Source: a virus. From it: a stretch of 33,228 nucleotides of DNA. The stretch covers positions 1 to 33,228 of the IMG/VR virus record IMGVR_UViG_3300022539_000312, one strand, 5' to 3'. Under the pieces are notes generated by a model. The model had not been told where the DNA came from. It saw nothing but the letters and a program-made list of their open reading frames with translations, and ran no database searches. The first letter of the stretch is position 1. The number at the start of each line of letters is the position of its first letter. This document shows, one piece after another, positions 19,808-28,789 of the stretch. The position numbers and the translations under genes are program-made.

Positions 19808-21450
19808 AAAAGATTTTTTACGGATTGTTTGGGATGCTGCTTGTCGGTTTATTTATGACAAGTTCGGCTCAAGCATGGTTGACAGATTCTAATGATATGC
19901 TTTGGAATGGGGAGCATAGGTTTCAGCAGAAAGTAGAGACTAAGAGAGATATGGATATAGGTGATGCTTCCAATGATAGTCTTACCATTAGTGCAAGCAT
20001 TGATGGTACGGTCTTTTTAAATGACAACAGTGGGGCTGCACCAAATCTTATATTTCAAGATGGAACAGACGAAAAAATAACAATAACCAAAGTTGATGCT
20101 TCACATCTGACGATTACTACATCTGACGGAACTACATCGGTACAGATACTCACAGGTAATTTGAGGGTGGGTAATAGTACCGGCGAAGATGTATCTATGG
20201 ACGGAGAGGATACTTACCTTGAGGGTACATTAGAAGTTGATGGCAATACAAGATTAGATGGTGATACTGATATCGGTGATGATTCTTCAGACTCACTTAC
20301 TATTAGTGCCAGCGTTGATGCCACTCTTTTTATGAATGATGATAGTGGTGCAACACCAGCAATAATCTTTCAGGACGGAACTGATGAAAGGGTAACGATT
20401 CTTAAAGTTGATACCTCACATTTAACAGTTACCACGCCAGACGCATCAACTGCGTTACAAATACTTACAGGAAACTTTAGAGTAGGTGATGGTACTCCTG
20501 ATACAGCTTCAATGGACGGAGAGGATGCTTATGTTGATGGTGAACTTGAGGTTGATGGTGCAGTTAGGTTAGACGGTGCTATAGACGCAAATAGTACAAT
20601 GAGTATATCTGGAACATTTACCGCTACTGGCAATGCTGACATTGGTGACGATTCATCTGATACACTTACTATTGCTTCAAGTATTGATGGTGATGTTTAC
20701 ATAAACGATAATAGCGGAGCTTCACCGAATCTTATCTTTCAGGATGCTACTGATGAAAGAGTGCTTATTGCTAAAGTCGATACCTCACACTTAACGATTA
20801 CTTTACCAGATGGGACAACTTCATTGCAGGTGCTTACTGGTAATTTAAGAGTAGGAAACGGTACTGGTGAAGATGTATCTATGGATGCGGAAGATGCTTA
20901 TATCGAGGGTACGCTTGAAGTTGACGGAACGGTTCGATTTGATGGTGTTGTTACAGTTACTAAAGAAGGCAATATATCATTTCCGTTGATAGGAACATTT
21001 GTAGATACCAATAGTAATACTGGGTTAATTAGCGAAAGTACAGATCCGACTTTAGCAATAAATGATGGAAAAGCTAAGTTGGTTTGGACTGATGCTGCCG
21101 AGCTAACCAAACGACAGGTAACATTTCATGTGCCGGATGACTATGCTTCCGGTGGTGTATATGAATTAATGTGTACTCGTTCTGGTGCTCTTGATCCGCC
21201 AAGCGTTGATTTTGAGCAGCTTATTGAAATTGCTGGTTCTGCAATAGCTTCTTCACCTGATCCTGAAACAGCAGTTGAACTTGATCCTGCTTATTACACG
21301 AGTCCTCAGCAAGTAACACTTACACCTGCACTTCAGACGTATGCTGCGGGCATGAGAGTTACATTTAATTATTGGAGAGACGATACGGATACAAGCACAG
21401 ACAGTTTGGAAGTAAGCAATGCTATCTGGACGTACACAAAAGGTCTCTAA
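19804..21450 (+). CDS. Secreted fibre-like repeat protein with Sec signal peptide
   Basis: Start ATG 19804 (MKKIFYGLFGMLLVG...) follows GGGAGAG and overlaps the previous stop by ATGA; the longer upstream start is inside that gene. Residues 1-24 form a signal peptide ending SAQA. Three tandem repeats begin at about residues 51, 156 and 279, each opening DIGD-(A/D)-S-(N/S)-D-(S/T)-LTI and containing LIFQD-(G/A)-TDE, LTGN(L/F)RVG and LEVDG. The C-terminal 160 residues form a separate domain. Repeats of this type occur in phage fibre and structural proteins. The signal peptide is very unusual for a virion protein of a tailed phage. Confidence 0.7.
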   Translation: MKKIFYGLFGMLLVGLFMTSSAQAWLTDSNDMLWNGEHRFQQKVETKRDMDIGDASNDSLTISASIDGTVFLNDNSGAAPNLIFQDGTDEKITITKVDASHLTITTSDGTTSVQILTGNLRVGNSTGEDVSMDGEDTYLEGTLEVDGNTRLDGDTDIGDDSSDSLTISASVDATLFMNDDSGATPAIIFQDGTDERVTILKVDTSHLTVTTPDASTALQILTGNFRVGDGTPDTASMDGEDAYVDGELEVDGAVRLDGAIDANSTMSISGTFTATGNADIGDDSSDTLTIASSIDGDVYINDNSGASPNLIFQDATDERVLIAKVDTSHLTITLPDGTTSLQVLTGNLRVGNGTGEDVSMDAEDAYIEGTLEVDGTVRFDGVVTVTKEGNISFPLIGTFVDTNSNTGLISESTDPTLAINDGKAKLVWTDAAELTKRQVTFHVPDDYASGGVYELMCTRSGALDPPSVDFEQLIEIAGSAIASSPDPETAVELDPAYYTSPQQVTLTPALQTYAAGMRVTFNYWRDDTDTSTDSLEVSNAIWTYTKGL

Positions 21451-22537
21451 TGCACTTTCAATACTGCTTATTTTTGCGGTATTGGGTACGCCATTATTAA
21501 CCATAACCGATGTTCGATTGTCGGGGCAAGTAATGTTTGAAGTAATAATTGTTCTTGCCCTGGCAATCGGTATCGCTAAGATAAATTTGTGGTGCGGGCT
21601 GTTTTTAATATTAGCCTTTGGTTCAGCCTTGCATCCGTTTAATACTGAAGATTCCATTTTTGCTTTCAGGTACGTATTTTTTGGAATATTATGGTATTCA
21701 GTATTAGTTTTAACAGTAAAAGATGTAAAATGGCTATTGCATGGAATAAGGATTATTTGTTTTGTTAATATATTCTGGCTTGGGTTACAGTTTTTTGGTT
21801 TAGACCCATTAACAGTCCCGACAAAATTATGGGAAGAAACAACATTAAGAGTTGGTTTATTAGCAAATCAAAATGAAGTTAGCGCTTTGATAGCATTTTG
21901 CAGTCCGGCGTTTTTAATAGGTCGATGGAAATATTTTTTATCCATAGTCTTATTGGGATTGGCTTTGACAATGACAATTGGCGGAACACTATCGTTTTTT
22001 ATAGGTATGGCGTTCTATGTTATTGTAACAAATCCATTATCAAGATTCTGTACAAAGAGTGAGTTAACAATAATTTTATTTATGTGTTTTATATCAATGA
22101 GTTTCTTTTATTGTGTTTTTATAAGTAGTCCGACTTTTAAAAGAATGGAAGCATGGACTAAAGGGATAGAATTTTATAAAACTCGTTGGATTTTTGGTTA
22201 CGGAATAGGTCATTGGAAACAAGTCTTTGGCATGGCTTATCAGCATAAAGTAATAGATTCGTGGTGGGTATATGCTCATAATGAGTTTGTTCAAGGTCTG
22301 TTGGAAATGGGGATAGGATTTGCTGTTATAATTACAGGATATCTTACTAATATATTTAGAAGATTTACAAAAGAAACAGTTATACCGATAACTGCGATAG
22401 TTATTATTATTGCAAATTGTGTGGTTAATTTCCCATTCCATATAGCCCAGACAGCCATAGTTGCAATTACATGGATGGCTATTTTACAAATTGAGTTGGA
22501 GAAAACGTGGGTAAAAAGATTAGTAAAAAACCCATAG
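21419..22537 (+). CDS. O-antigen ligase/polymerase-like membrane protein, copy 1
   Basis: 372 residues, ten or more transmembrane segments. The large periplasmic loop and its exit carry the Wzy_C-family pattern GYGIGHW (about 260) and HNEFVQGLLEMGIG (about 290), the conserved H in the H-N-E/D-F motif. It would act on lipid-linked O-units, ligating or polymerising them, and so change the host surface. It overlaps the end of the repeat protein by 32 bases and has an SD-like GGAAG. It sits inside the virion operon, which is not where such genes are expected. Confidence 0.8.
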   Translation: MLSGRTQKVSNALSILLIFAVLGTPLLTITDVRLSGQVMFEVIIVLALAIGIAKINLWCGLFLILAFGSALHPFNTEDSIFAFRYVFFGILWYSVLVLTVKDVKWLLHGIRIICFVNIFWLGLQFFGLDPLTVPTKLWEETTLRVGLLANQNEVSALIAFCSPAFLIGRWKYFLSIVLLGLALTMTIGGTLSFFIGMAFYVIVTNPLSRFCTKSELTIILFMCFISMSFFYCVFISSPTFKRMEAWTKGIEFYKTRWIFGYGIGHWKQVFGMAYQHKVIDSWWVYAHNEFVQGLLEMGIGFAVIITGYLTNIFRRFTKETVIPITAIVIIIANCVVNFPFHIAQTAIVAITWMAILQIELEKTWVKRLVKNP

Positions 22538-23643
22538 TTGCTGAATATAGATTAGGAATTATTATAGCAATAATATTATTTTTAATGTCAGTATTACGAT
22601 TGCCTGCTGGGATAGGACAAAGCAGGGACATTATTAGAATTATTATAGAAACAGGTATTCTGTTAGCGTTAGGTTTTTTTGTTGTATATAAAGGTAATAA
22701 ATGGATAGGGTTTTTTGCTTTACTTGCAGTATTTTCGTTTTTTTATCCATTGGCTGATGAAAATGCTTTACTAACTCGTAATTCTGTTTTTTTTGGAATA
22801 GTCTGGTATATGATAATTGTTTTAGTATTTAATAAAAATACGGTTAAGTTTTTAATGTGGGCGATGTGCGGGATAGCTTTTGTTCATACTATATTTTTAA
22901 TTTATCAACATTTTGGGTTAGACCCATATGGAACATTTACTTTTGGATTTATGAAATCTACAATGTCTGGCAATCCAACAGGTTTAATGACAATGAGTAA
23001 CGAAGCTTCGGGTTTGCTTGCTATTACAGCGTCAGCGTTTCTTATTAACCGTTATTTAAGATGGGGACTTATAATCATAGCTATAGGTCTGTTTGTTACA
23101 AAGGATGCTGGTGGAATGATTGCAGTATATGTAGGCTTGGGTTTTTATCTGTTTTTTTCAGGACTTTCGTATCGGATAATAATTGGATGTATTATAGTAT
23201 CTTTATTGGCTGTTATTGAATATGTACAAAGATGTAAAATTCTTTCTATAATTGGAAGAGTAGATATTTGGAAAGTCGGTTGGGAATATTATAAAGAATA
23301 TTGGATATTAGGTTACGGGCTTGGACATTGGAAATTAGTAACCAAGCAGTTGCATGCTCATAATGACTTTTTTCAGGTGCTTTTTGAAATGGGAATCGGA
23401 GCATGGATTTTAATTGCAGGATATCTTACTAATATATTTAAAAGATTTACAAAAGAAGCTCTTATTTCAACAACAGCATTAATAGTAATATTAGTGCATA
23501 GTTGCTATTCATGGCTGTGGTGTATTGGGGTTACTGCAATTGTGCAGGTAACTTGGTTGGCAATTTTAGAAATACAATTAAGAGAGTGTTCACAACAAGT
23601 TAAAGTTAGAAAAAAAAGGAGAAAAAAATGCCAGAGGATGTAA
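22507..23643 (+). CDS. O-antigen ligase/polymerase-like membrane protein, copy 2
   Basis: 378 residues, GTG start with a GGAG SD in the end of copy 1. Same layout as copy 1: multiple transmembrane segments, FGLDP, GYGLGHWK, AHNDFFQVLFEMGIG, then GYLTNIF(K/R)RFTKE. The DNA around this last motif is nearly identical in the two genes, showing recent duplication or gene conversion. Elsewhere the sequences differ strongly. By eye the two genes are lower in GC than their neighbours. Two enzymes could act on different sugar units, or one as polymerase and the other as ligase. Confidence 0.8.
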   Translation: MGKKISKKPIVAEYRLGIIIAIILFLMSVLRLPAGIGQSRDIIRIIIETGILLALGFFVVYKGNKWIGFFALLAVFSFFYPLADENALLTRNSVFFGIVWYMIIVLVFNKNTVKFLMWAMCGIAFVHTIFLIYQHFGLDPYGTFTFGFMKSTMSGNPTGLMTMSNEASGLLAITASAFLINRYLRWGLIIIAIGLFVTKDAGGMIAVYVGLGFYLFFSGLSYRIIIGCIIVSLLAVIEYVQRCKILSIIGRVDIWKVGWEYYKEYWILGYGLGHWKLVTKQLHAHNDFFQVLFEMGIGAWILIAGYLTNIFKRFTKEALISTTALIVILVHSCYSWLWCIGVTAIVQVTWLAILEIQLRECSQQVKVRKKRRKKCQRM

Positions 23644-24623
23644 TAGAAGAAGAAATCTCAGAGCAAATCGAAGATAAGGAAGGCGAACCTGATTTTGATA
23701 CTTTTGTTTCTGACACAGAAGTAGCGGAAGAAGAAGAACCAGAAACAGATAAAAAAGTTGAAACAGATAAAAAGTCGGAAGAGTCTGAAAAAAAGGTAGA
23801 GGATGAGAAAAAACCGGAAGAAAAAAAGGAAGATGATAAAGAAGAGGAACCAGAAGAAGAACTTGAACCTGAAGACAAACTCGATCAGATAATAAAAGAA
23901 AGGGGTATTGAAGAAGAACTGCCCCCATCATCGGATGACCAACCTCCTTCATCCGATTCAAAGCAGGAGGGGTTAGAAGAACCGCCAAAAGGAACAACCT
24001 CTCCTGCATTAACAAAGGAAGTTATCGCAGACCACTTAAAATTGATTAATAATGATGAGCTTCCAGGTGAGGTTATAATCGGCAATGATACTATAAATCT
24101 TAAAGAATACGCTAAAGAATACCCAGAAGAATTTAATGCTACCAAGATTTTAAGTGCGACAATTGCCCAGAAAATGGTTGAAGACCTTATTGAAAAAGGT
24201 GTGGTTGTAACTCAGAAATCGGTTGATAGTTTTAGAGAAGATGCAACCAAAGCTATGAATAGTTTATATCAGGAAGTATCTGACCTTAAATTCTGGAACG
24301 AGGTTATGGAAGTCCATGCAGATGCAATTAAAATCAATAAAGATTCTGCATTTAAGGAAGTGTGGCTTGAGAAACAGTCAAAGGGTATTCAGGCTTTGGC
24401 AAAAGCCCTTCAAACACCAGCAGATGCGATAACTATTATTGACTTGTACAAAAAAGATATTGCAAAAGGGAATGTTGAGGAGTTTGACAAAAAGAAGAAA
24501 GATAAAAAGAAAAAGAGCGATGACTTGCATAAAGGCACTATAAAAAGCAAAACTATCGTTTCACAAACAGATGAAATTCAACCAGATGAAGATGAGAAGG
24601 CGTTTGATGAACATGCAAAGTAA
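23628..24623 (+). CDS. Acidic scaffold-like head assembly protein
   Basis: ATG 23628 with an AAGGAG SD inside the end of the second O-antigen gene. 331 residues. The first 130 are extremely acidic with Glu/Lys-rich low complexity (disordered). The middle is helical (ITKEVIADHLKLINN, EYAKEYPEEF, QKMVEDLIEKG) and the end has a poly-Lys stretch (DKKKKDKKKK). An acidic, helical protein just before the capsid gene is typical of phage scaffolding proteins. No protease motif is seen. Confidence 0.65.
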   Translation: MPEDVIEEEISEQIEDKEGEPDFDTFVSDTEVAEEEEPETDKKVETDKKSEESEKKVEDEKKPEEKKEDDKEEEPEEELEPEDKLDQIIKERGIEEELPPSSDDQPPSSDSKQEGLEEPPKGTTSPALTKEVIADHLKLINNDELPGEVIIGNDTINLKEYAKEYPEEFNATKILSATIAQKMVEDLIEKGVVVTQKSVDSFREDATKAMNSLYQEVSDLKFWNEVMEVHADAIKINKDSAFKEVWLEKQSKGIQALAKALQTPADAITIIDLYKKDIAKGNVEEFDKKKKDKKKKSDDLHKGTIKSKTIVSQTDEIQPDEDEKAFDEHAK

Positions 24624-24789
24624 TAACGAAATTAAACAGGCTGCATATATAAGGGGCAAGATTCAGGAAGGTCAATTCAGGTGCTTTTTCTGTAAAAAGA
24701 TGTTCTTTGTAGGGTACTTAGCATCTGGTTCAGAAGTAGAAGCAAAGTGTCCGAGATGCGGAGAGTTAAACACGTTTAGAGTAGTATAA
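24613..24789 (+). CDS. Com-like zinc-ribbon protein
   Basis: The start is placed at ATG 24613 (MQSNNEIKQ...); ATG 24607 is possible and both overlap the end of the scaffold gene. FRCFFCKKMFFVG, then VEAKCPRCGELN follows the pattern of Mu-like Com proteins (RCxxCxKLL ... I-K-C-P-R-C-x-x-x-N). Mu Com is a zinc RNA-binding protein that activates translation of mom by opening an inhibitory stem. Here the next gene is the major capsid, whose leader has a prominent stem around its SD. A translational control role is inferred. Confidence 0.6.
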   Translation: MQSNNEIKQAAYIRGKIQEGQFRCFFCKKMFFVGYLASGSEVEAKCPRCGELNTFRVV

Positions 24790-24821
24790 GTTTTTTATAA
24801 AATTTAGAGGCTCAACAGAAG

Positions 24822-24868
24822 CCCAATCGAGAGTGTAGAATTTTCTACGTACTTGATTGGGTTTTTTT
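24822..24868 (+). terminator. Strong intrinsic terminator-like hairpin before the capsid gene
   Basis: CCCAATCGAG (24822-24831) pairs with CTTGATTGGG (24852-24861; one G-T), and the inner GTAGA/TCTAC completes a long interrupted stem. T7 follows at 24862-24868. It is a textbook intrinsic terminator, placed 62 bases before the major capsid start. Capsid expression must rely on readthrough or a promoter downstream; TACAAT at 24874-24879 is a possible -10. Confidence 0.75.
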
Positions 24869-24884
24869 ATTAATACAATTCAGA

Positions 24885-24929
24885 AGTCCTTGAGACTCAT
24901 TTTAATCACTAGAAAAGGAGACAAGGACT
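24885..24929 (+). promoter_or_regulatory. 8-bp stem enclosing the capsid-gene SD
   Basis: AGTCCTTG (24885-24892) pairs perfectly with CAAGGACT (24922-24929), which ends on the base before ATG 24930. The 29-base loop contains the SD AAAAGGAG. The start codon thus sits at the foot of the stem, so folding could control ribosome binding. No Com-binding site is defined from sequence, but a Com-like gene lies just upstream. Confidence 0.6.
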
Positions 24930-25949
24930 ATGAGTAATAATTTTAATACCTACGGTGATATATCTCCAAGAACAGGAGGTATCGCCAAAGCAATGCTGCT
25001 TGAACGAGGTCAGCACCTTATGGTGGTGGAGCGTTTTGGGCAGGTTGACCCGCAACAGAGGAACAAAACTAAGACATCCAAATGGAGACGGTATTTGTCT
25101 CTTGCACGGGCAACAGCACCATTGGCAGAGGGCATTCCTCCAAAGGGGCAGAAATTAACTTATGTAGATATTTCAGCAACTTTGGAACAATTTGGTGACA
25201 CGATTGAACTCACTGATGTTATTCGAGATACACATGAAGATCCCGTTCTTCGTGAGTCGATGAAAATATTAGGTGAGCAGGCTGCCGAAACTATCGAGGA
25301 AATGAGAATTAACGTAATTAGGGCTGGCACGAATGTTTTTTACGCTAATAACGTAAGCACACGTGCAACAGTTGATTCACCTCCGTTAAGAGGCGATTTC
25401 AGGAGAATATATCGTTCCCTTAAAAATAACAAGGCAAGGGAAATTACTGAAATCGTAAGAGCTTCTGCAAAAATAAGCACACAGCCAGTAGAACCAGCTT
25501 ATTTTGCAATGGGTCATACAGACCTTAAAGCAGACATCAGGGCTATTTCTGGATTTATTCCGGTAGCGCAATATTCTGATAGTTCAAAAGCATTACCCGG
25601 TGAAATAGGGTCTGTTGAAGAGTTCAGGATTATCCTTACTCCGATGTTTGAGTCATGGGAAACATCAGGTGTAAGCGGAACAACCTATTTATCAGGCGGA
25701 GTTGAAGTAAGCTCAGAAGCACAATGCGATGTTTATCCGCTGATAATTGTTGCCAGAGATGCTTACGGTATCGTGCCATTGCAGGGTTTTGGTTCTATGA
25801 AGGTATCAGTTGTTAATCCAAAACCGACTGCTGGTGATATTCTCGGTCAGGTCGGTGGTGTTGGATGGATAACATATCAAGCAGCGGTAATTCTTAATCA
25901 GAACTGGCTTGCTAGGCTTGAGTGTGCAGCAACTGCTGATCCATCTTGA
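24930..25949 (+). CDS. Major capsid protein, N4-gp56 family
   Basis: 339 residues. The N-terminal half carries the N4-gp56 pattern: MLLERGQHLMVVERFGQ, a TSKWRRYLSLARATAPLAEG stretch, LTYVDISATLEQFGDTIELTDVI and the DPVLRESMKILGEQAAETIEEMR helix. The C-terminal part has HK97-fold elements and a Gly-rich end. It is the main shell protein, following the scaffold-like gene, with its own terminator-like and SD-enclosing structures upstream. This family occurs in many phages and does not by itself mean an N4-like virus. Confidence 0.85.
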   Translation: MSNNFNTYGDISPRTGGIAKAMLLERGQHLMVVERFGQVDPQQRNKTKTSKWRRYLSLARATAPLAEGIPPKGQKLTYVDISATLEQFGDTIELTDVIRDTHEDPVLRESMKILGEQAAETIEEMRINVIRAGTNVFYANNVSTRATVDSPPLRGDFRRIYRSLKNNKAREITEIVRASAKISTQPVEPAYFAMGHTDLKADIRAISGFIPVAQYSDSSKALPGEIGSVEEFRIILTPMFESWETSGVSGTTYLSGGVEVSSEAQCDVYPLIIVARDAYGIVPLQGFGSMKVSVVNPKPTAGDILGQVGGVGWITYQAAVILNQNWLARLECAATADPS

Positions 25950-26010
25950 GTAAGTAACTAATTTTATTAAAGAAAAATAAGTAACTAAATAGGAAAAGGA
26001 GAATTGTAAT

Positions 26011-26688
26011 ATGAAACCTACACAACTTATAAGCGGTACATTTAAACAGCAGAATGCCGCAATATATCTTGGGTTAGGATTTATGCCTGACTATTTCAGA
26101 CTGTACAATGCGTCTGATGGTGAAGACATGATTCTTGACTGGAACATTAACATGCGTGTGCTTGCTGCGATCGAAGGTTATGCACAGGTAGGCGATGATG
26201 ACGAAGCATTTGATGTTCATGATCTTGCCTTCGGTGAAGGTGCAGCTATTTACAGAGGCGGTGCTGCTATAGGTTCAGGCACAACGCCTTCGACAACTAC
26301 TTATCTTGCCAAAGAAGAGAATCCTGATAAGAGAGCTTCGGGTACTGGTGATGATATTGATACTTGGACATTACAGAACTCTTCAAACAGAACAGGTAAG
26401 TGGAATGCTGTTTGTAGTACTACCTATGTTGGTATCGGTTCAAGAATCTGTGTAGATGGTAAGTGGGCAACTGTTGTAGCTATATCTAGCAATGGTGCAG
26501 ATGATAACGAAGTAACCCTTAACGAAGCCTTAAAGTCAGGTACAATTCAGTATCTTACCAATATGTATGACTGGGTTGCACAGGCTTCAGGCACGATAAC
26601 AAAAGCCGGCATTATTATATCTGATACAACGTATCTTCTTGATGCTGCGACAGATATGATGGTTTTTGAAGCCGGAACTTATCGGTAA
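26011..26688 (+). CDS. Head accessory or decoration-like protein
   Basis: 225 residues, SD AAGGAG. The leader contains an 11-bp direct repeat (TAAGTAACTAA, 25951-25961 and 25978-25988). The protein is beta-rich with a first strand MKPTQLISGTFKQQNAAIYLGLGFMPDYFRLYN and a Thr/Ser-rich middle (GTTPSTTTYLA). A gene directly after the major capsid commonly codes for a decoration protein or minor head protein. Family not recognised; call by position. Confidence 0.5.
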   Translation: MKPTQLISGTFKQQNAAIYLGLGFMPDYFRLYNASDGEDMILDWNINMRVLAAIEGYAQVGDDDEAFDVHDLAFGEGAAIYRGGAAIGSGTTPSTTTYLAKEENPDKRASGTGDDIDTWTLQNSSNRTGKWNAVCSTTYVGIGSRICVDGKWATVVAISSNGADDNEVTLNEALKSGTIQYLTNMYDWVAQASGTITKAGIIISDTTYLLDAATDMMVFEAGTYR

Positions 26689-26733
26689 TTAACAATTGAG
26701 CTTCATGGAAGGCCAAACTACATAGGAGAAATT

Positions 26734-27261
26734 ATGGAAAGCCAAGAGTTTTCAAAAAACCAAGAGCCTATTATTCTAACTTCTGCTGATGAACCGTTTA
26801 AAACTAAACAGGCAGCAGTATTAACTATGAGTAATAAAAAACTTGTGGATTGTGAAGTAGTGTCTTTAGAAGGTGGTGGTTTCGGGATAAAAAAGAAACC
26901 TGTTCCAAAACCACCCAAAGAAAAATTCTATAGAGTAAAATTTAATGCAAAATCTTCTCCAAACGATACGGATGATGTGATTCTTTCTGTAAATGGTGCG
27001 ACACTAATTGCACAGAGAGAAAGAGAAATTGTGATTTCTGAGAGATACAAGGAAGATGCTGACCATGCGACATATCCTCAAACAAGGCAAATTCCTGGGA
27101 AAAATAGAAAGACAATATCATGGATTAAAACATATCCGTATGAAGTTATTGGGGAAGCAACTCAAGAAGAGTTTTTAGATGTTAAGAAAAAAGGCACGAA
27201 ACAAACCAAACGGAACATTCAGAAGTACGGGTATGATGTATCTCCAGAAGACCTAATTTAG
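26734..27261 (+). CDS. Putative virion structural protein
   Basis: 175 residues. Two Lys/Pro-rich linkers (KKKPVPKPPKEKFYRVK) separate small beta domains, and the end is basic (GTKQTKRNIQKYGYDVSPEDLI). Located between head protein and adaptor genes, so it may be a head-completion protein. Function not recognised. Confidence 0.5.
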   Translation: MESQEFSKNQEPIILTSADEPFKTKQAAVLTMSNKKLVDCEVVSLEGGGFGIKKKPVPKPPKEKFYRVKFNAKSSPNDTDDVILSVNGATLIAQREREIVISERYKEDADHATYPQTRQIPGKNRKTISWIKTYPYEVIGEATQEEFLDVKKKGTKQTKRNIQKYGYDVSPEDLI

Positions 27262-27270
27262 GGAGAAACT

Positions 27271-28137
27271 ATGTCAACTGATATATCTGATTGGGTTGAA
27301 AAAGTTGATATGCCTAACTGCCCGAATCCTATTATCGAGGGTATTGTCGTAGATATTCTCAGACGCTTTTGTGAATATACTAAGATTTGGGAAAAAAGAC
27401 TGTCGCCTATAAACATTGTTGTTGTCGAGGCTGCAACAGATATCGCTTTTGTTGCTTCTGATCCAGACACCATTACAAGTACATCAACAAGTTTTACATC
27501 CGCAGGTCTTGCGGCTGGCATGACAATAGTAACAGACCACGTTACATCCGAAGAAGATGAGAAAGATAATACAGGGCCATATCTGTTAGGTACGGTTGCC
27601 GCTCTATTATTAACTCTGGATTCTAATGAATCCGTAGTTGCTGATGATGCTGGCGATTCTATTTATATTAGTGTTCCCGAATACGAAATTTCTTCATCTG
27701 ACGGAGATATTATTAGTATAGCTAATGCAAAGTTTGACGGAAAAAAACTAATTCCAAAGACTGAAAACTGGCTTGATAGTAATGTTAGTAAGTGGCGAAC
27801 AGAAATGTCAACGCAACCTGTTTATTACTGCATGGGGCCGAGCAGGAAAATGTGGCTTGTCCGAGCGCCGCAGGAAGAAATCGAAAACGGTCTTGAAGTA
27901 TGGGTATATTTAAAACCTTTACTTACAGCGACAAGTGTTGAGGACTTTTTCTATGATGATTATGAAGAAGTTATTTCTGACGGAGCAAAGGCAAAATTAT
28001 ACAGCATGATAGGTAAACCCTGGGCAAATCTTGAATTATCTAATTATTTTGCTGCTCGTTACATAATTGGTCGCAATCAGGCATGGAATAAGAGTTTTAA
28101 GCGATACACAAGAGCAACTTTTGGAATAAGGGCGTGA
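27271..28137 (+). CDS. Head-tail connector/adaptor-like protein with inserted beta domain
   Basis: 288 residues. Residues 1-55 and 135-288 resemble a phage family ending in KLYSMIGKPWANLELSNYFAA (K-A-K-L/R-x-M-x-G-K-P-W-x-N-x-E-L), which is usually shorter. An insert at about 56-134 (TDIAFVASDPDTITSTSTSF ... DDAGDSIYIS) is a self-contained beta domain. The same domain type, opening with DPDTIT, occurs in the 945-residue protein encoded at 28755. A role in the head-tail junction is inferred from location. It ends two bases before the next gene. Confidence 0.6.
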   Translation: MSTDISDWVEKVDMPNCPNPIIEGIVVDILRRFCEYTKIWEKRLSPINIVVVEAATDIAFVASDPDTITSTSTSFTSAGLAAGMTIVTDHVTSEEDEKDNTGPYLLGTVAALLLTLDSNESVVADDAGDSIYISVPEYEISSSDGDIISIANAKFDGKKLIPKTENWLDSNVSKWRTEMSTQPVYYCMGPSRKMWLVRAPQEEIENGLEVWVYLKPLLTATSVEDFFYDDYEEVISDGAKAKLYSMIGKPWANLELSNYFAARYIIGRNQAWNKSFKRYTRATFGIRA

Positions 28138-28138
28138 T

Positions 28139-28789
28139 ATGAGTATAACCGCACAATCCGTAGTTGATGATGCTGAACTGATTTTAATGGATTCAGATAA
28201 TGACCATTGGACAGAAGCAGAGCTATTTGGATATCTAAAAGACGGAGAGAAAGAAACAGCAATTCATAAACCGGATATATATATAATCAATGATGATGTT
28301 GTTCTCGTTGAAGGAACAAGGCAATCCCTTCCTTCTGGCGCTATTCATTTAATTGATATTGTCAGGAATATGGGAACAAACGGTTCTACCATTGGAGATG
28401 TTATTACGCTAATTGATAAAAAGTCTTTTGATGCAATTGACAGGAGTTGGCATAAGGCTACAGCATCAGCAACGGTTGAACATTTTATGTTTGATTCGAG
28501 AGATCCTACACGTTTTTATGTGTACCCGCCACAGCCTTCGAGCAGTTTTGGTTATGTTGACATGATTTATGCCTCAATCCCGCCAACTATATCTGCAATA
28601 TCTTCAAATATTAATCTTGATGATATTTATAAACACGTTTTGGTTAATTATCTTCTTTACAGGGCATATTCTAAAGATGTGGATATTTCAGCAGATGGCG
28701 GTGCAAAAGCGACTTTTTATTATAAAATGTTTTTACAGGGGTTAGGAGTAAAAGATCAAAAAGAAGAGGCAGACGCTCCGAAGCGGTAA
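28139..28789 (+). CDS. Head-tail adaptor protein (DUF6682/T7 gp11-like)
   Basis: 216 residues. MSITAQSVVDDAELILMDSDNDHWTEAELFGYLKDGEKETAIHKPD is the typical start of the phage adaptor family (A-x-x-L-x-D-x-x-x-x-x-W-T-x-x-E-L-x-x-x-x-N/D-x-G). The end is helical (YKHVLVNYLLYRAYSKD). It would connect portal and tail. The gene's 3' end contains the putative SD and start codon of the following nozzle-like gene. Confidence 0.7.
   Translation: MSITAQSVVDDAELILMDSDNDHWTEAELFGYLKDGEKETAIHKPDIYIINDDVVLVEGTRQSLPSGAIHLIDIVRNMGTNGSTIGDVITLIDKKSFDAIDRSWHKATASATVEHFMFDSRDPTRFYVYPPQPSSSFGYVDMIYASIPPTISAISSNINLDDIYKHVLVNYLLYRAYSKDVDISADGGAKATFYYKMFLQGLGVKDQKEEADAPKR

Noticed and set aside
23590-24145. Long minus-strand ORFs rich in Ser or Leu opposite the scaffold gene
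   Set aside because: They mirror the low-complexity Glu/Lys coding strand (GAA/AAA codons give Ser/Phe/Leu on the reverse strand) and have no SD.
24930-25949. Assignment of the whole phage to the N4-like group from its capsid family
   Set aside because: The N4-gp56 capsid family is widespread; the giant virion RNA polymerase and other N4 hallmarks are not present in this window.
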